Below, piece by piece: positions 17,231 through 24,007 of a DNA stretch of 26,658 bases. Within the stretch, counting starts at the first letter, position 1; every line of letters starts with the position of its first letter. A program made the position numbers and the translations under genes. Under the pieces are notes generated by a model. The model was not told the origin of the DNA and searched no databases. It was given only the letters and a program-made list of their open reading frames with translations. The stretch is from a virus: IMG/VR virus record IMGVR_UViG_3300020166_000098, positions 1 to 26,658 of that record; one strand, given 5' to 3'.

Positions 17231-17266
17231 TTTTTTAGTTTTTTTTGCGTGTTTGTTTAGACTAAT

Positions 17267-17285
17267 AAAGGCCCTGTAAAGGCCT
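17267..17285 (-). terminator. Weak hairpin between polymerase N-terminal half and nrdB
   Basis: The 122-base gap 17231-17353 has a 5-bp stem AGGCC/GGCCT (17269-17273 with 17281-17285) and a 7-base loop, followed on the minus strand by TTTATTAG. The T-run is poor, so termination would be partial at best. The same gap holds a tandem CGATATG repeat near 17323-17338 and a palindrome (AGATAAT, TAT, ATTATCT; 17343-17359) over the polymerase stop codon. Confidence 0.3.
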
Positions 17286-17353
17286 CTGTGTCTATGATAA
17301 TAGATTTTATATATCTACTTACATATCGACCATATCGCCTATAGATAATTATA

Positions 17354-18751
17354 TTATCTTAATCTTTTTTTAAGTTTATCAGCTTTAGTAAAATAATCAT
17401 ACGACATTTTCTTATATTGTTTCCTCTGCGCATATAAATCTGTTAATATCTTTTTAAGAATGCTATCATCTTTCTTATAAACTACACCGTTATCACAAAC
17501 TATTACGTCTTTATCTTTACGTCGTTCTGCAACTTCAGTTTTATATACTTGCTCAATATAAGCGTCTGGTGATATATTAAATTGTCTCATAATTGAAGGG
17601 TACAGTGAAGCGAAGTCAAATGCACTTACACCTTCATAATATCCAACAATAGGTTCTTTAACAAATGCTCCAGCGTACTGTGAATTCTTTTCACTATCTT
17701 CTCTTCTTTCAGTTCCGATTCTCATGCCTTGTTCAGCAAGTTTTCTTGCCATCAAAGATTCAGTAACTGCCACTGGAGAAGCTGCTTTATATAACGGCAT
17801 TCTTGTTATATTTGCAAGTGTTAACAGAACTTCCATTGATTTTAACTTTTGATCAATATAATATACCAGCACTGAATCGACTACGTTATAATAAATATAT
17901 TTAACAAAATTATCTCTATATAAATCCTGTAGAGATCCTGTGTATTTAATCTTCTTTACGTTTAATACTTGACCTGAAACATAATCAAGTGCGTTAGATT
18001 CTTTTACTTTAACACTACGATCATATTTGTCATACAACTGCATGTAATCTAAAATTCCAATATGAAGAGGTCGAGAATCATTGCGATCTACCTTCTGAGT
18101 CATACCCACTTCAGTAATATCGATTTGAAGTCTTTTACATCGGTTTACAATATATTGCCAGTCATAGTTTATAAAGTTCCAGCCAGTCATCATTGGAAAC
18201 TTAGGTAAAAACTTCATTAAGAAAGTGTATACCATATCATACTCGGTATTAAACTTATGATATTTGAATTCCCAATCCTGATCAAAATCTTTGAAGTACT
18301 CATTAGTATCATCATTGATCTTTTTAATTTTATCAGGCGCCATGTCTTCCAATCCTAATACAATAGCCTTACGTTCTGGTGTAATAATTGAGAATGATAA
18401 AATTCTACTTTTTGCTTCTTCAGCTTTTGGAAAACCATCTACAATTTCAGTTTCAATATCGACAAAATACGTTTTAGGCATATTATATGCTAAAATTTCT
18501 TCTTTATCTTTTTCAGGTAATCCGTCTATGAAATAATTTAATGAAAATTTATTGAATTGTCTAGCGTTTCCTAGCTTTACAGGACGACCGTCCCAGTTTT
18601 TAAATTCTGTACTTACTCCTCTTTCTTTTTCATCACAAATATACCAGTTTTGGAATTGTGCAATAGGATATTGTTTATAAGCTACTTTACCTTCAGTGTC
18701 ATAATATGAAACGATAACATCGCGATCTCTTTGCTCAATATCTAATATCAT
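17354..18751 (-). CDS. gp43A: DNA polymerase family B, N-terminal half (split gp43)
   Basis: The 465-residue protein carries the N-terminal and 3'-5' exonuclease domains plus the start of the palm. Exo I is FVDIET (Asp98, Glu100), Exo II NFINYDW (Asp197), Exo III YNVVD (Asp292), and motif A DFASLYPSI (379-387, catalytic Asp379). It ends after RKQYKKMSYDYFTKADKLKKRLR, which corresponds to the outgoing fingers helix (the RKxxKxxM segment of other gp43 proteins). Motifs B and C are missing; they are in the gene at 12233-13435, 3.9 kb downstream. No intein motif is seen at the end. Its ATG overlaps the stop of the dUTPase-like gene by one base. Confidence 0.95.
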   Translation of the reverse strand: MILDIEQRDRDVIVSYYDTEGKVAYKQYPIAQFQNWYICDEKERGVSTEFKNWDGRPVKLGNARQFNKFSLNYFIDGLPEKDKEEILAYNMPKTYFVDIETEIVDGFPKAEEAKSRILSFSIITPERKAIVLGLEDMAPDKIKKINDDTNEYFKDFDQDWEFKYHKFNTEYDMVYTFLMKFLPKFPMMTGWNFINYDWQYIVNRCKRLQIDITEVGMTQKVDRNDSRPLHIGILDYMQLYDKYDRSVKVKESNALDYVSGQVLNVKKIKYTGSLQDLYRDNFVKYIYYNVVDSVLVYYIDQKLKSMEVLLTLANITRMPLYKAASPVAVTESLMARKLAEQGMRIGTERREDSEKNSQYAGAFVKEPIVGYYEGVSAFDFASLYPSIMRQFNISPDAYIEQVYKTEVAERRKDKDVIVCDNGVVYKKDDSILKKILTDLYAQRKQYKKMSYDYFTKADKLKKRLR

Positions 18752-19218
18752 TAATAGTTATTTTTCTGACGGTTAACATTCTCTTCTGCTTTTGCAAAAT
18801 AGTAATTGTACGCTGTTTTAGCATCTAGTCCAATTGAAGCGGCATAATTAATAAAGAAGTGTAGAATATCTACCCATTCCATATACAATTCTTTTTTGTC
18901 GCCTTCAGACATGTCAGAAATTTTTAACTTATCGTATTTAGTGAAGTCTTTTTTCCAGTATTTCCATACTGCATTACCGCTTCCGTCTTTAATACCACCT
19001 AAGGCATCAGTCATTTCATGAATTTCATCAACTACTGCATGTGTGTTACAGTGCCAAAATTCCATGATTTCTCTAATTGTCATATCATCAAAGTTAAAAC
19101 CATAAGTCTGCTCTTGCATCTTTTTCTGGTTTTCCATGATATCTGCTAAGTGTGTTGTTGAATCTTCATAAAAATCTTGTACTTTAAGATCTTTGCATTC
19201 GTTATCTATGTTTGCCAT
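18751..19218 (-). CDS. dUTPase/MazG-like all-alpha NTP pyrophosphohydrolase
   Basis: The 155-residue protein has the two acidic metal-binding helices of the all-alpha NTP-PPase superfamily: DEIHEMTD (Glu65, Glu68, Asp71) and EWVDILHFF (Glu114, Asp117). The AKAEENVNRQ tail matches dimeric dUTPases. It would hydrolyse dUTP to dUMP, keeping uracil out of DNA and feeding dTMP synthesis, or clean another non-canonical dNTP. It lies between the glucosyltransferase and the polymerase with one-base TAATG overlaps on both sides, so all three are coupled. The dimeric dUTPase call is favoured over MazG by the EWVDILHFF and tail motifs. Confidence 0.8.
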   Translation of the reverse strand: MANIDNECKDLKVQDFYEDSTTHLADIMENQKKMQEQTYGFNFDDMTIREIMEFWHCNTHAVVDEIHEMTDALGGIKDGSGNAVWKYWKKDFTKYDKLKISDMSEGDKKELYMEWVDILHFFINYAASIGLDAKTAYNYYFAKAEENVNRQKNNY

Positions 19219-20255
19219 TATTCGTTTATTTTAAAAGTTATATCTAATCTATCAAATAAGTTTCTTAATTCTTTCTTTTGTCTCGCAATTAAATCGTCTG
19301 AATAAGATGATACTAATTCTTGCACATCTTTCTTGGATTTTACATACAGTTTTTCTCTTAATATTGGGTCTTCAATAAGTTCCATCGATGGATCATATTC
19401 AATTTGAATAGCAGCTAAACAATCACTTGCCATTGTTTCATAAAATCTAAAAGTAGTTACATTATCTAAATGTTCTTCATCTCCTAATATTAAACTTGCT
19501 TTACTTTTTGAAATTGTTTCTAAAAGAGTTGAATGTTCCATTTTCTTTTCAAAAGAAGTTGGTACTTTTTTTGTTTTGTAACCAATTAAAAGGCTTTTTT
19601 CGCTATGAGGCATATATTTTCTAACCTGCTGTTCTCTAAAAGATGCTCGATTATCTCCATAGTAAATTGTGTCCCATTCTTTTTTAGGAGCATCAAAATC
19701 AAATAAGGCATTAGTTTGCTTGTTATCTAACTTGTCTGCCATTCGATGTTTAAACATGTAGGTAAACCAATCTAATTTTTCCCAGTTTTTAGGTGTTCTA
19801 CCTAAGAATTTACTGATGTCTTTACCCGGAAACAAATACGTTGCATTCTCGATTATCTCGGACCACTCTGCATCAAGATCTTGAATTAGATTAAATCTTT
19901 TCAATACTTTAACTGGGTTTAAGAAATCAATCCGAGGATCATTTACAAGTGTATAAATTTTACCAGCATATTCTGCCAGAGCTCTTGCAATTGGTTCAGT
20001 ATGATCACCAACTTTACCTCCAAAGAAATTAGCAGTGCTTAGTTGAATAAAAATTGCATCGTATGAAGACCAATCAGCCTTTGAATAATCTACATAAAAA
20101 TCTAAATCAGCGGTATTTCTGTTTTTCTTACCTATTAAATCTACAGTATACTCGTTTTCTTCTAATAATTGTTTAAAATAGGTTGCTTCTAATCCTCTAT
20201 GGTTTTTATTGTTGTATGTTAAGTTTGAGAATACTGACGTTATAGCTACTTTCAT
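19218..20255 (-). CDS. DNA beta-glucosyltransferase homologue (T4 BGT-like)
   Basis: At 345 residues it is nearly the size of T4 BGT (351) and can be aligned over most of its length. Matching blocks are NFFGGK (77-81), IYTLVNDPR where Asp106 falls on T4 catalytic Asp100, a DTIYYGD segment followed by Arg-rich residues as in the T4 UDP-binding region, ASLILGDEEH against T4 AALIIGD, and FYETMASD against T4 VWETMASD (the Glu that contacts the UDP ribose). T4 BGT transfers glucose from UDP-glucose to 5-hydroxymethylcytosine in duplex DNA, blocking restriction. Here the acceptor base is unknown, and no dCMP hydroxymethylase is in the window. It precedes the dUTPase-like and polymerase genes. The fold assignment is strong; sugar and base are inference. 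Confidence 0.85.
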   Translation of the reverse strand: MKVAITSVFSNLTYNNKNHRGLEATYFKQLLEENEYTVDLIGKKNRNTADLDFYVDYSKADWSSYDAIFIQLSTANFFGGKVGDHTEPIARALAEYAGKIYTLVNDPRIDFLNPVKVLKRFNLIQDLDAEWSEIIENATYLFPGKDISKFLGRTPKNWEKLDWFTYMFKHRMADKLDNKQTNALFDFDAPKKEWDTIYYGDNRASFREQQVRKYMPHSEKSLLIGYKTKKVPTSFEKKMEHSTLLETISKSKASLILGDEEHLDNVTTFRFYETMASDCLAAIQIEYDPSMELIEDPILREKLYVKSKKDVQELVSSYSDDLIARQKKELRNLFDRLDITFKINE

Positions 20256-20256
20256 T

Positions 20257-20415
20257 TTATATTTTTTTTACAGAATCAGATCTAAGATATATTATTTTAT
20301 TTATTTTTTCAAATTTGATATTCATGAATTCCTCATTATAAAATTCAAAGTATTCACGAACTTCACCAACACCATAAGTGGGGTGCTTTACTTTTATAGA
20401 CGGGCTACTACTCAT
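20257..20415 (-). CDS. 52-residue Tudor/CarD-like small protein
   Basis: A short ORF fills the gap between two genes. The ATG at 20415 overlaps the end of the previous gene by 8 bases and the stop ends one base before the glucosyltransferase ATG. The protein is basic. It has the pattern KHPTYGVGEV, then a turn, then MNIKFE, then IIYLRSDSVKKI. This is the five-stranded barrel pattern of the UvrD/PcrA C-terminal Tudor domain and the CarD/CdnL RNA-polymerase-binding domain (H-P-x-x-G-x-G-x-V, v-x-F, then L near the end). Those modules bind the RNA polymerase beta subunit. A stand-alone 52-residue version in a phage could target host polymerase. Function is inference; no other gene fits the interval. 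Confidence 0.7.
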   Translation of the reverse strand: MSSSPSIKVKHPTYGVGEVREYFEFYNEEFMNIKFEKINKIIYLRSDSVKKI

Positions 20416-20692
20416 TTGAATTAGAATCGTTCTCTCGAATATAATTATCTAATCCTTGAATATATGCAACTGCGTCTAATAAGTTATCACGTTTGTGGTT
20501 ATAGCTTTCTCTAGAAAATTTAAGAGCTACTAAAGCTTTAAACATATCAGCACCTGTAACGGCGTGTCCTGTCATTCCTTGAAATATCATTGCAGCTCTA
20601 TCCATTCCTTCTGAAAAAGGACCGTAATTACGATCAGCTTCTTCGCTTCTGTTGTTTACAATTTCGTCTGCTTCTTCTAATATGCTTTTCAT
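20408..20692 (-). CDS. DUF6378-like phage protein
   Basis: The 94-residue helical protein resembles the DUF6378 family of small phage proteins, in which an acidic N-terminal helix (EEADEIVNNR) is followed by a YGPFSEGMDRAA helix, a GADMFKALVALKFSRES helix and an HKRDNLLDAVAYIQGL helix with the typical KxDNxxDxxxY-like arrangement. The role of this family is not known. It is the last annotated gene before the 52-residue Tudor-like ORF, which overlaps it by 8 bases. The ATG at 20692 has no Shine-Dalgarno site. Confidence 0.7.
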   Translation of the reverse strand: MKSILEEADEIVNNRSEEADRNYGPFSEGMDRAAMIFQGMTGHAVTGADMFKALVALKFSRESYNHKRDNLLDAVAYIQGLDNYIRENDSNSNE

Positions 20693-20723
20693 GTAATGTA
20701 TTTTAGTTATTATATCTCAATTA

Positions 20724-20969
20724 TTATTTTTGTTTACTTATTTTTGTTAAAGGTACCCAGGACCCTGCGACCATCTTATGTGGAATTCCGTCAATGAAGT
20801 GGTATTGTGTTGCTTTAGATTTTGATTTAGTTCCTTTTTTTATAAACATGTCAGATTTATGTTTCTCTTCTTTATCTTTAATTTTATTAATTAATTTTTG
20901 GAACTCTTCTTTGCTAGCTTTGTCTTTTATTATTTCTTGTTTATACTCCCATGGATGTTTATTCGCCAT
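20724..20969 (-). CDS. Small basic hypothetical protein
   Basis: The 81-residue protein is very lysine-rich. The first 40 residues are likely helical and the C-terminal part (HFIDGIPHKMVAGSWVPLTK) has beta character. I do not recognise it. An A-rich leader precedes the ATG. It lies between an 88-residue unknown and the DUF6378-like gene, all in the same direction. Small basic proteins in such clusters are often early host-takeover factors, which is only a possibility here. Confidence 0.6.
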   Translation of the reverse strand: MANKHPWEYKQEIIKDKASKEEFQKLINKIKDKEEKHKSDMFIKKGTKSKSKATQYHFIDGIPHKMVAGSWVPLTKISKQK

Positions 20970-21002
20970 TTTAAAATTTGATTTTATTTTTTTTTATATA
21001 TT

Positions 21003-21269
21003 TTAGTTTCTAGGTCCTCTTCCATAATCTCTAAGAGGTTCATGTTCGTTTACCCACTCTTCTTTCCCTGTTCCAATTCCCATAAACTTAACAAAAACAA
21101 CGCCATTGTTGTGTGCTATAATTTCTGTCTTTGACATGGCTTCTTTTTGACTAGATGCCATTACACAACAAACATGATCTTGTGGTTTTTTTGACTTTTC
21201 AAAAAAACGAGCATCCTCGTAAGGATAAAAATAAACTAAATAAGGTTTAATCTGTGATTCCATGTGCAT
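21003..21269 (-). CDS. Hypothetical protein
   Basis: The 88-residue protein is not recognised. It has an N-terminal YLVYFYPYED strand, a CCVMASSQKEA segment leading to a helix, and a VVFVKFMGIGTGKEEW segment. The layout suggests a small alpha/beta fold. The start is uncertain: the ATG at 21269 overlaps the previous gene by 23 bases, and a second Met two codons later (21263) would overlap by 17. The frame is uninterrupted and packs tightly with the neighbour. Confidence 0.6.
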   Translation of the reverse strand: MHMESQIKPYLVYFYPYEDARFFEKSKKPQDHVCCVMASSQKEAMSKTEIIAHNNGVVFVKFMGIGTGKEEWVNEHEPLRDYGRGPRN

Positions 21270-21843
21270 TCCAAATTTTATTTTGTTTTACTACTTTTTT
21301 CCATACTTTATTTAATCCACGGTGCTCGTGCTTTAACACATGTCTAGGTTGTTGTACAAATGCTTTAGGATATTTATCTATATCGATATTAGATGGAATA
21401 GGTTTTTTATTAGCAATCGCTCTTAAAGAATAATATAATTGTCTCGTATCTCCATCAAAGTTATCAAAGAAATTATTTATAAATTCATTTGACATATTAA
21501 ATTCTTTACATAGATTTTCTTTAAGACTTTTTAATATTTCATGTTCTTTTTTTAAATGAGCATGCATCATAAGCTTTACTCTTTTATTTTTAAGCTTTCT
21601 TCGATCAAATAATTTTTCTTGGATTGCTTCTTCATCTGATCTTGTAAGTTCTTTACGAATTTCTATTTCTTCAAGCCTATATAGCTCTTCTTCTAGAAGA
21701 CATTCCTCGGAAAGATGACAATACTCAAATTCTCCAAATTCAATTCTCTGTAATAGTTGAGGATATCCTTTCCACATTTGATTCTTTTTTAACTTTACTG
21801 GAGAATGAAAGCGTCTCCACCATGTAAATGTTCTATTACTCAT
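21247..21843 (-). CDS. Hypothetical helical protein
   Basis: The 198-residue protein is unrecognised. It opens with a Trp/Arg-rich segment (FTWWRRFHSP), followed by acidic helix (EECLLEEELYRLEEIE), a basic helix (RRKLKNKRVKLMMHAHLKKEHE) and a C-terminal basic stretch. No membrane segment or signal peptide is visible. It overlaps the upstream 46-residue ORF by 8 bases and the downstream gene at its end, so it is part of a small-gene operon starting after the terminator at 21998-22026. Confidence 0.65.
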   Translation of the reverse strand: MSNRTFTWWRRFHSPVKLKKNQMWKGYPQLLQRIEFGEFEYCHLSEECLLEEELYRLEEIEIRKELTRSDEEAIQEKLFDRRKLKNKRVKLMMHAHLKKEHEILKSLKENLCKEFNMSNEFINNFFDNFDGDTRQLYYSLRAIANKKPIPSNIDIDKYPKAFVQQPRHVLKHEHRGLNKVWKKVVKQNKIWNAHGITD

Positions 21844-21976
21844 CGTTTTTATTTTTATGCTTCTTTGTTCGTCTATACTTCTTTTTATTTCTTATGGGAG
21901 TAGGCATGCGTAAAGCGTCTAACCACTCTTGTATTGTTAGATTTACTTCTTTTAATTTTTTACCTTTTTCTTCCAT
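21836..21976 (-). CDS. 46-residue basic small protein
   Basis: A short ORF starts at ATG 21976, just after the terminator at 21998-22026, and ends with an 8-base overlap into the next gene. The protein has a short helical part (KKLKEVNLTIQEWLDALRMP) and then a very basic tail (RNKKKYRRTKKHKNK). The overlap and the fit to the interval support it as real. The basic tail suggests nucleic-acid or ribosome binding. I do not recognise it. Confidence 0.55.
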   Translation of the reverse strand: MEEKGKKLKEVNLTIQEWLDALRMPTPIRNKKKYRRTKKHKNKNDE

Positions 21977-21997
21977 AATTATACTACTAATATAAAC

Positions 21998-22026
21998 AAA
22001 AAAACCCAAACAAAAAAATGTTTGGG
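21998..22026 (-). terminator. Rho-independent terminator of the sugar/MgsA cassette
   Basis: On the minus strand, CCCAAACA (22019-22026 as read) pairs with TGTTTGGG (22005-22012) around a six-T loop and is followed by seven T (21998-22004). It lies 29 bases past the stop of the 73-residue gene, so it closes the cassette 24384-22055. Confidence 0.88.
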
Positions 22027-22054
22027 CCTTTATTTTTAAAAAATATTCATTTTT

Positions 22055-22276
22055 TTAAAGTTGTTCAACTGCTGGGAAGTATTTTTCAATAGCCCCTAAT
22101 CTATCATCAGCATCTACCAACATCGCTAATGCTTCTTCAGCATTCGTGTAAAAATCGCCAGTTGAGTGATCTCCAATACCTGTTCCTTTATTTCCTAATA
22201 AATCTAAAGATAAAAGAGCTTTTGCTTTGTCAGCCTCGGCTGACGACTTAAGCATTTTAATTAATTTAATGTTCAT
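22055..22276 (-). CDS. 73-residue hypothetical protein
   Basis: The chosen ATG at 22276 forms an ATGA overlap with the RmlB stop. The longer frame from 22342 would run 70 bases into rmlB. The resulting protein has a helical start (MNIKLIKMLKSSAEADKAKALLSLDLLG), a GTGIGDHSTGDFYTN turn region and a second helix (EEALAMLVDADDRLGAIEKYF). I recall similar small proteins as conserved unknowns in marine T4-like phages, but no function is known to me. It is the last gene of the terminator-bounded cassette. Confidence 0.7.
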   Translation of the reverse strand: MNIKLIKMLKSSAEADKAKALLSLDLLGNKGTGIGDHSTGDFYTNAEEALAMLVDADDRLGAIEKYFPAVEQL

Positions 22277-23202
22277 AATTGTTCTTGTTTTAATGTATTT
22301 ACTTGTTCTAATAAAAATTCTTGAAAAGAAAGTGTTTCCCAATCTGAAAATATTTCTCTAACTCTATTTGAGTCTATTGCATATCTACGATCATGTCCTA
22401 ATCTGTCTTTAACAAATTCAAACTTAGGTGTTTTTCCTAACATTTCTCCGATCATGTTTATAATTTCTATATTTTCATATCTCTCTCCAGATCCGATGTT
22501 ATATACTTCACCTTCTAGATCTGACATCATTAATTCATATATAATTTGGACGTTATCTTCTGCGTCAATCCATTCTCTAACTTGCCTACCGTCGCCATAT
22601 ACTGGGATTGTTAAATCATTCGCAATAGATTTCATAATCTTTGGAATAAACTTTTCTTCATTCTGGTGATCTCCATAATTGTTACATGTTCTAGTAATTA
22701 AATATGGTAATCCAAAAGTTCGACCAGCTGCTTCAACTAAAAGATCACTTGACGCTTTAGATGCTGAATAATAAGAAGACGCTGTTAAATTATAGGCTTC
22801 ATTTGCTTCTGCTAATAATCCAATATCTGCCATATCTCCATAGACCTCATCTGTTGAAATATGTATAAATTTTTTAAGGCTAGAGTTTTGCCTTGCGCAT
22901 TCTAATAAATTAAAGGTTCCTTCGACATTAGTTCTAACAAATGGTTTTCCATCTTTTATAGAATTGTCAACGTGGCTTTCTGCCGCGAAATGAACAATGT
23001 AATCATAAGAACCTAAGTCCTCGGGGGTTACATCACATATATCCATTTTAATTAATTTAGTTGGTTTAATTATATTGTTAGGATCTGCCGCATAAGTCAT
23101 TTTGTCTAGAATGACTATTTCTGCATTAGGTAATCTTCTATTTAATAAATTTACAAAAGATGAGCCTATAAATCCGAATCCTCCTGTTACTATTATTCTC
23201 AT
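22273..23202 (-). CDS. rmlB: dTDP-glucose 4,6-dehydratase-like (RmlB)
   Basis: The 309-residue extended short-chain dehydrogenase has the NAD-binding GGFGFIGS loop (7-14), HFAAESHVDNSI (71-82) with the RmlB-type substrate residues, STDEVYG (116-122, catalytic Thr117, Asp118, Glu119), YSASK (Tyr145, Lys149), RTCNNYGDHQ (171-180) and VREW, and a RLGHDRRYAID tail segment. These are diagnostic of nucleotide-diphosphohexose 4,6-dehydratases, which make 4-keto-6-deoxy sugars. RmlB is usually 320-360 residues. The nucleotide could be dTDP or another. It overlaps the preceding transferase gene (ATGA) and the following small gene. No RmlA, RmlC or RmlD is in the window, so the host would supply or use the product. 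Confidence 0.9.
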   Translation of the reverse strand: MRIIVTGGFGFIGSSFVNLLNRRLPNAEIVILDKMTYAADPNNIIKPTKLIKMDICDVTPEDLGSYDYIVHFAAESHVDNSIKDGKPFVRTNVEGTFNLLECARQNSSLKKFIHISTDEVYGDMADIGLLAEANEAYNLTASSYYSASKASSDLLVEAAGRTFGLPYLITRTCNNYGDHQNEEKFIPKIMKSIANDLTIPVYGDGRQVREWIDAEDNVQIIYELMMSDLEGEVYNIGSGERYENIEIINMIGEMLGKTPKFEFVKDRLGHDRRYAIDSNRVREIFSDWETLSFQEFLLEQVNTLKQEQL

Positions 23203-23774
23203 GATTTTTCTAATAATTCTTTAATTGCTTTTTTATATTGTGCTTTAGTTAAATTGCCTTCAGCATGCTGTGCAATCTGATCTCTAATTGCAAGCATTAA
23301 TCTTTGATGTGATGTTTGATTATCCTCATTCTTAGCTCTATCAACTATTTCAGGGTTTTGCTTAATAGTTTGAACTGCGATAAGATCTTTTAATTTTGTA
23401 GTAGACCAATTATGAGATCTTGTCGTATATATTACTTTAGGAGGTAAATCATCCCCTGTAAATTTTTTACCAATATAGTCTTCTCCTAAAATTCTAATGT
23501 CTGGTTCATAAAATTTAATTAATTTAATTAAATCTTCTTCAGTTTGATATGTGATAACCTCATCAACATATTGTATTGCCATTAACGTTTTATATCTTTC
23601 ATATAAAGGCACAACAGGTTTGTATTTTGTAAATCTTGTTTCAGATGGATCTATTTGTAAAAAAACTATGAAATGATCACAGTGTTGTTTCGCAGTCTCA
23701 AAAGTGTAAATGTAACCTGGGTGTAGTAAATCAAAATTTCCGGCGGTAAACCCTATCTTTGTTTTAGAACTCAT
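23199..23774 (-). CDS. Cytidylyltransferase-like nucleotidyltransferase
   Basis: The 191-residue protein has the Rossmann-like nucleotidyltransferase fold of TagD, HldE and related enzymes. Seen are the NFDLLHPG segment (13-20), the YERYKTLMAIQYVDEV helix, a GEDYIGKKF segment (97-105) and an STTKLKD tail motif (124-130), matching the family's ISTTxIR. The HxGH motif is changed: His18 is kept but the second His is Tyr21 (HPGY). The last 60 residues form a helical extension not in TagD (about 130 residues). It would join CTP or ATP to a sugar or alcohol phosphate, giving an activated precursor. It is coupled by ATGA overlaps to the 78-residue gene and to rmlB. Activity with the altered motif is uncertain. 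Confidence 0.78.
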   Translation of the reverse strand: MSSKTKIGFTAGNFDLLHPGYIYTFETAKQHCDHFIVFLQIDPSETRFTKYKPVVPLYERYKTLMAIQYVDEVITYQTEEDLIKLIKFYEPDIRILGEDYIGKKFTGDDLPPKVIYTTRSHNWSTTKLKDLIAVQTIKQNPEIVDRAKNEDNQTSHQRLMLAIRDQIAQHAEGNLTKAQYKKAIKELLEKS

Positions 23775-24007
23775 ATATTAGATTTTTTAATATTTAAATA
23801 TAAATATAATTGTTTTGATATATCTTGTACAGTATCATCTGAATAAGTTTCATTTAGAGCTAACATTAAAACAAAATGATCTATCATGTGTTTTGCACCA
23901 TCTAAATGATCTTCATTGATACATGAGTCAACTACTTTGATTATTTTTTGAACAGCATCGTCTGACCAAGTTTCGTAATTATCTGGTTTGAATAAAAAAT
24001 TCATCAT
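23771..24007 (-). CDS. 78-residue hypothetical protein
   Basis: This acidic, helical protein is unrecognised. It begins MMNFLFKPDNYETWSDDAV with a Met-Met start, and has a repeated-looking element: SDDAVQKIIKVVDS near residue 15 and SDDTVQDISKQLYL near residue 56. These two related helices may be a tandem duplication. It overlaps mgsA at its start and the transferase gene at its end, so it is embedded in the cassette and translationally coupled. Confidence 0.65.
   Translation of the reverse strand: MMNFLFKPDNYETWSDDAVQKIIKVVDSCINEDHLDGAKHMIDHFVLMLALNETYSDDTVQDISKQLYLYLNIKKSNI

Noticed and set aside
17354-17420. Split intein or frameshift at the polymerase junction
   Set aside because: The N-terminal half has no intein-type Cys/Ser start or blocks at its end, the C-terminal half has none at its start, and the halves are 3.9 kb apart with intact genes between, so a simple frameshift cannot explain it.
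22277-22342. Long start at 22342 for the 73-residue gene, and at 25821 for the 432-residue gene
   Set aside because: Both extensions run into the upstream gene; the internal ATGs at 22276 and 25779 sit at the upstream stop, as elsewhere in this genome.
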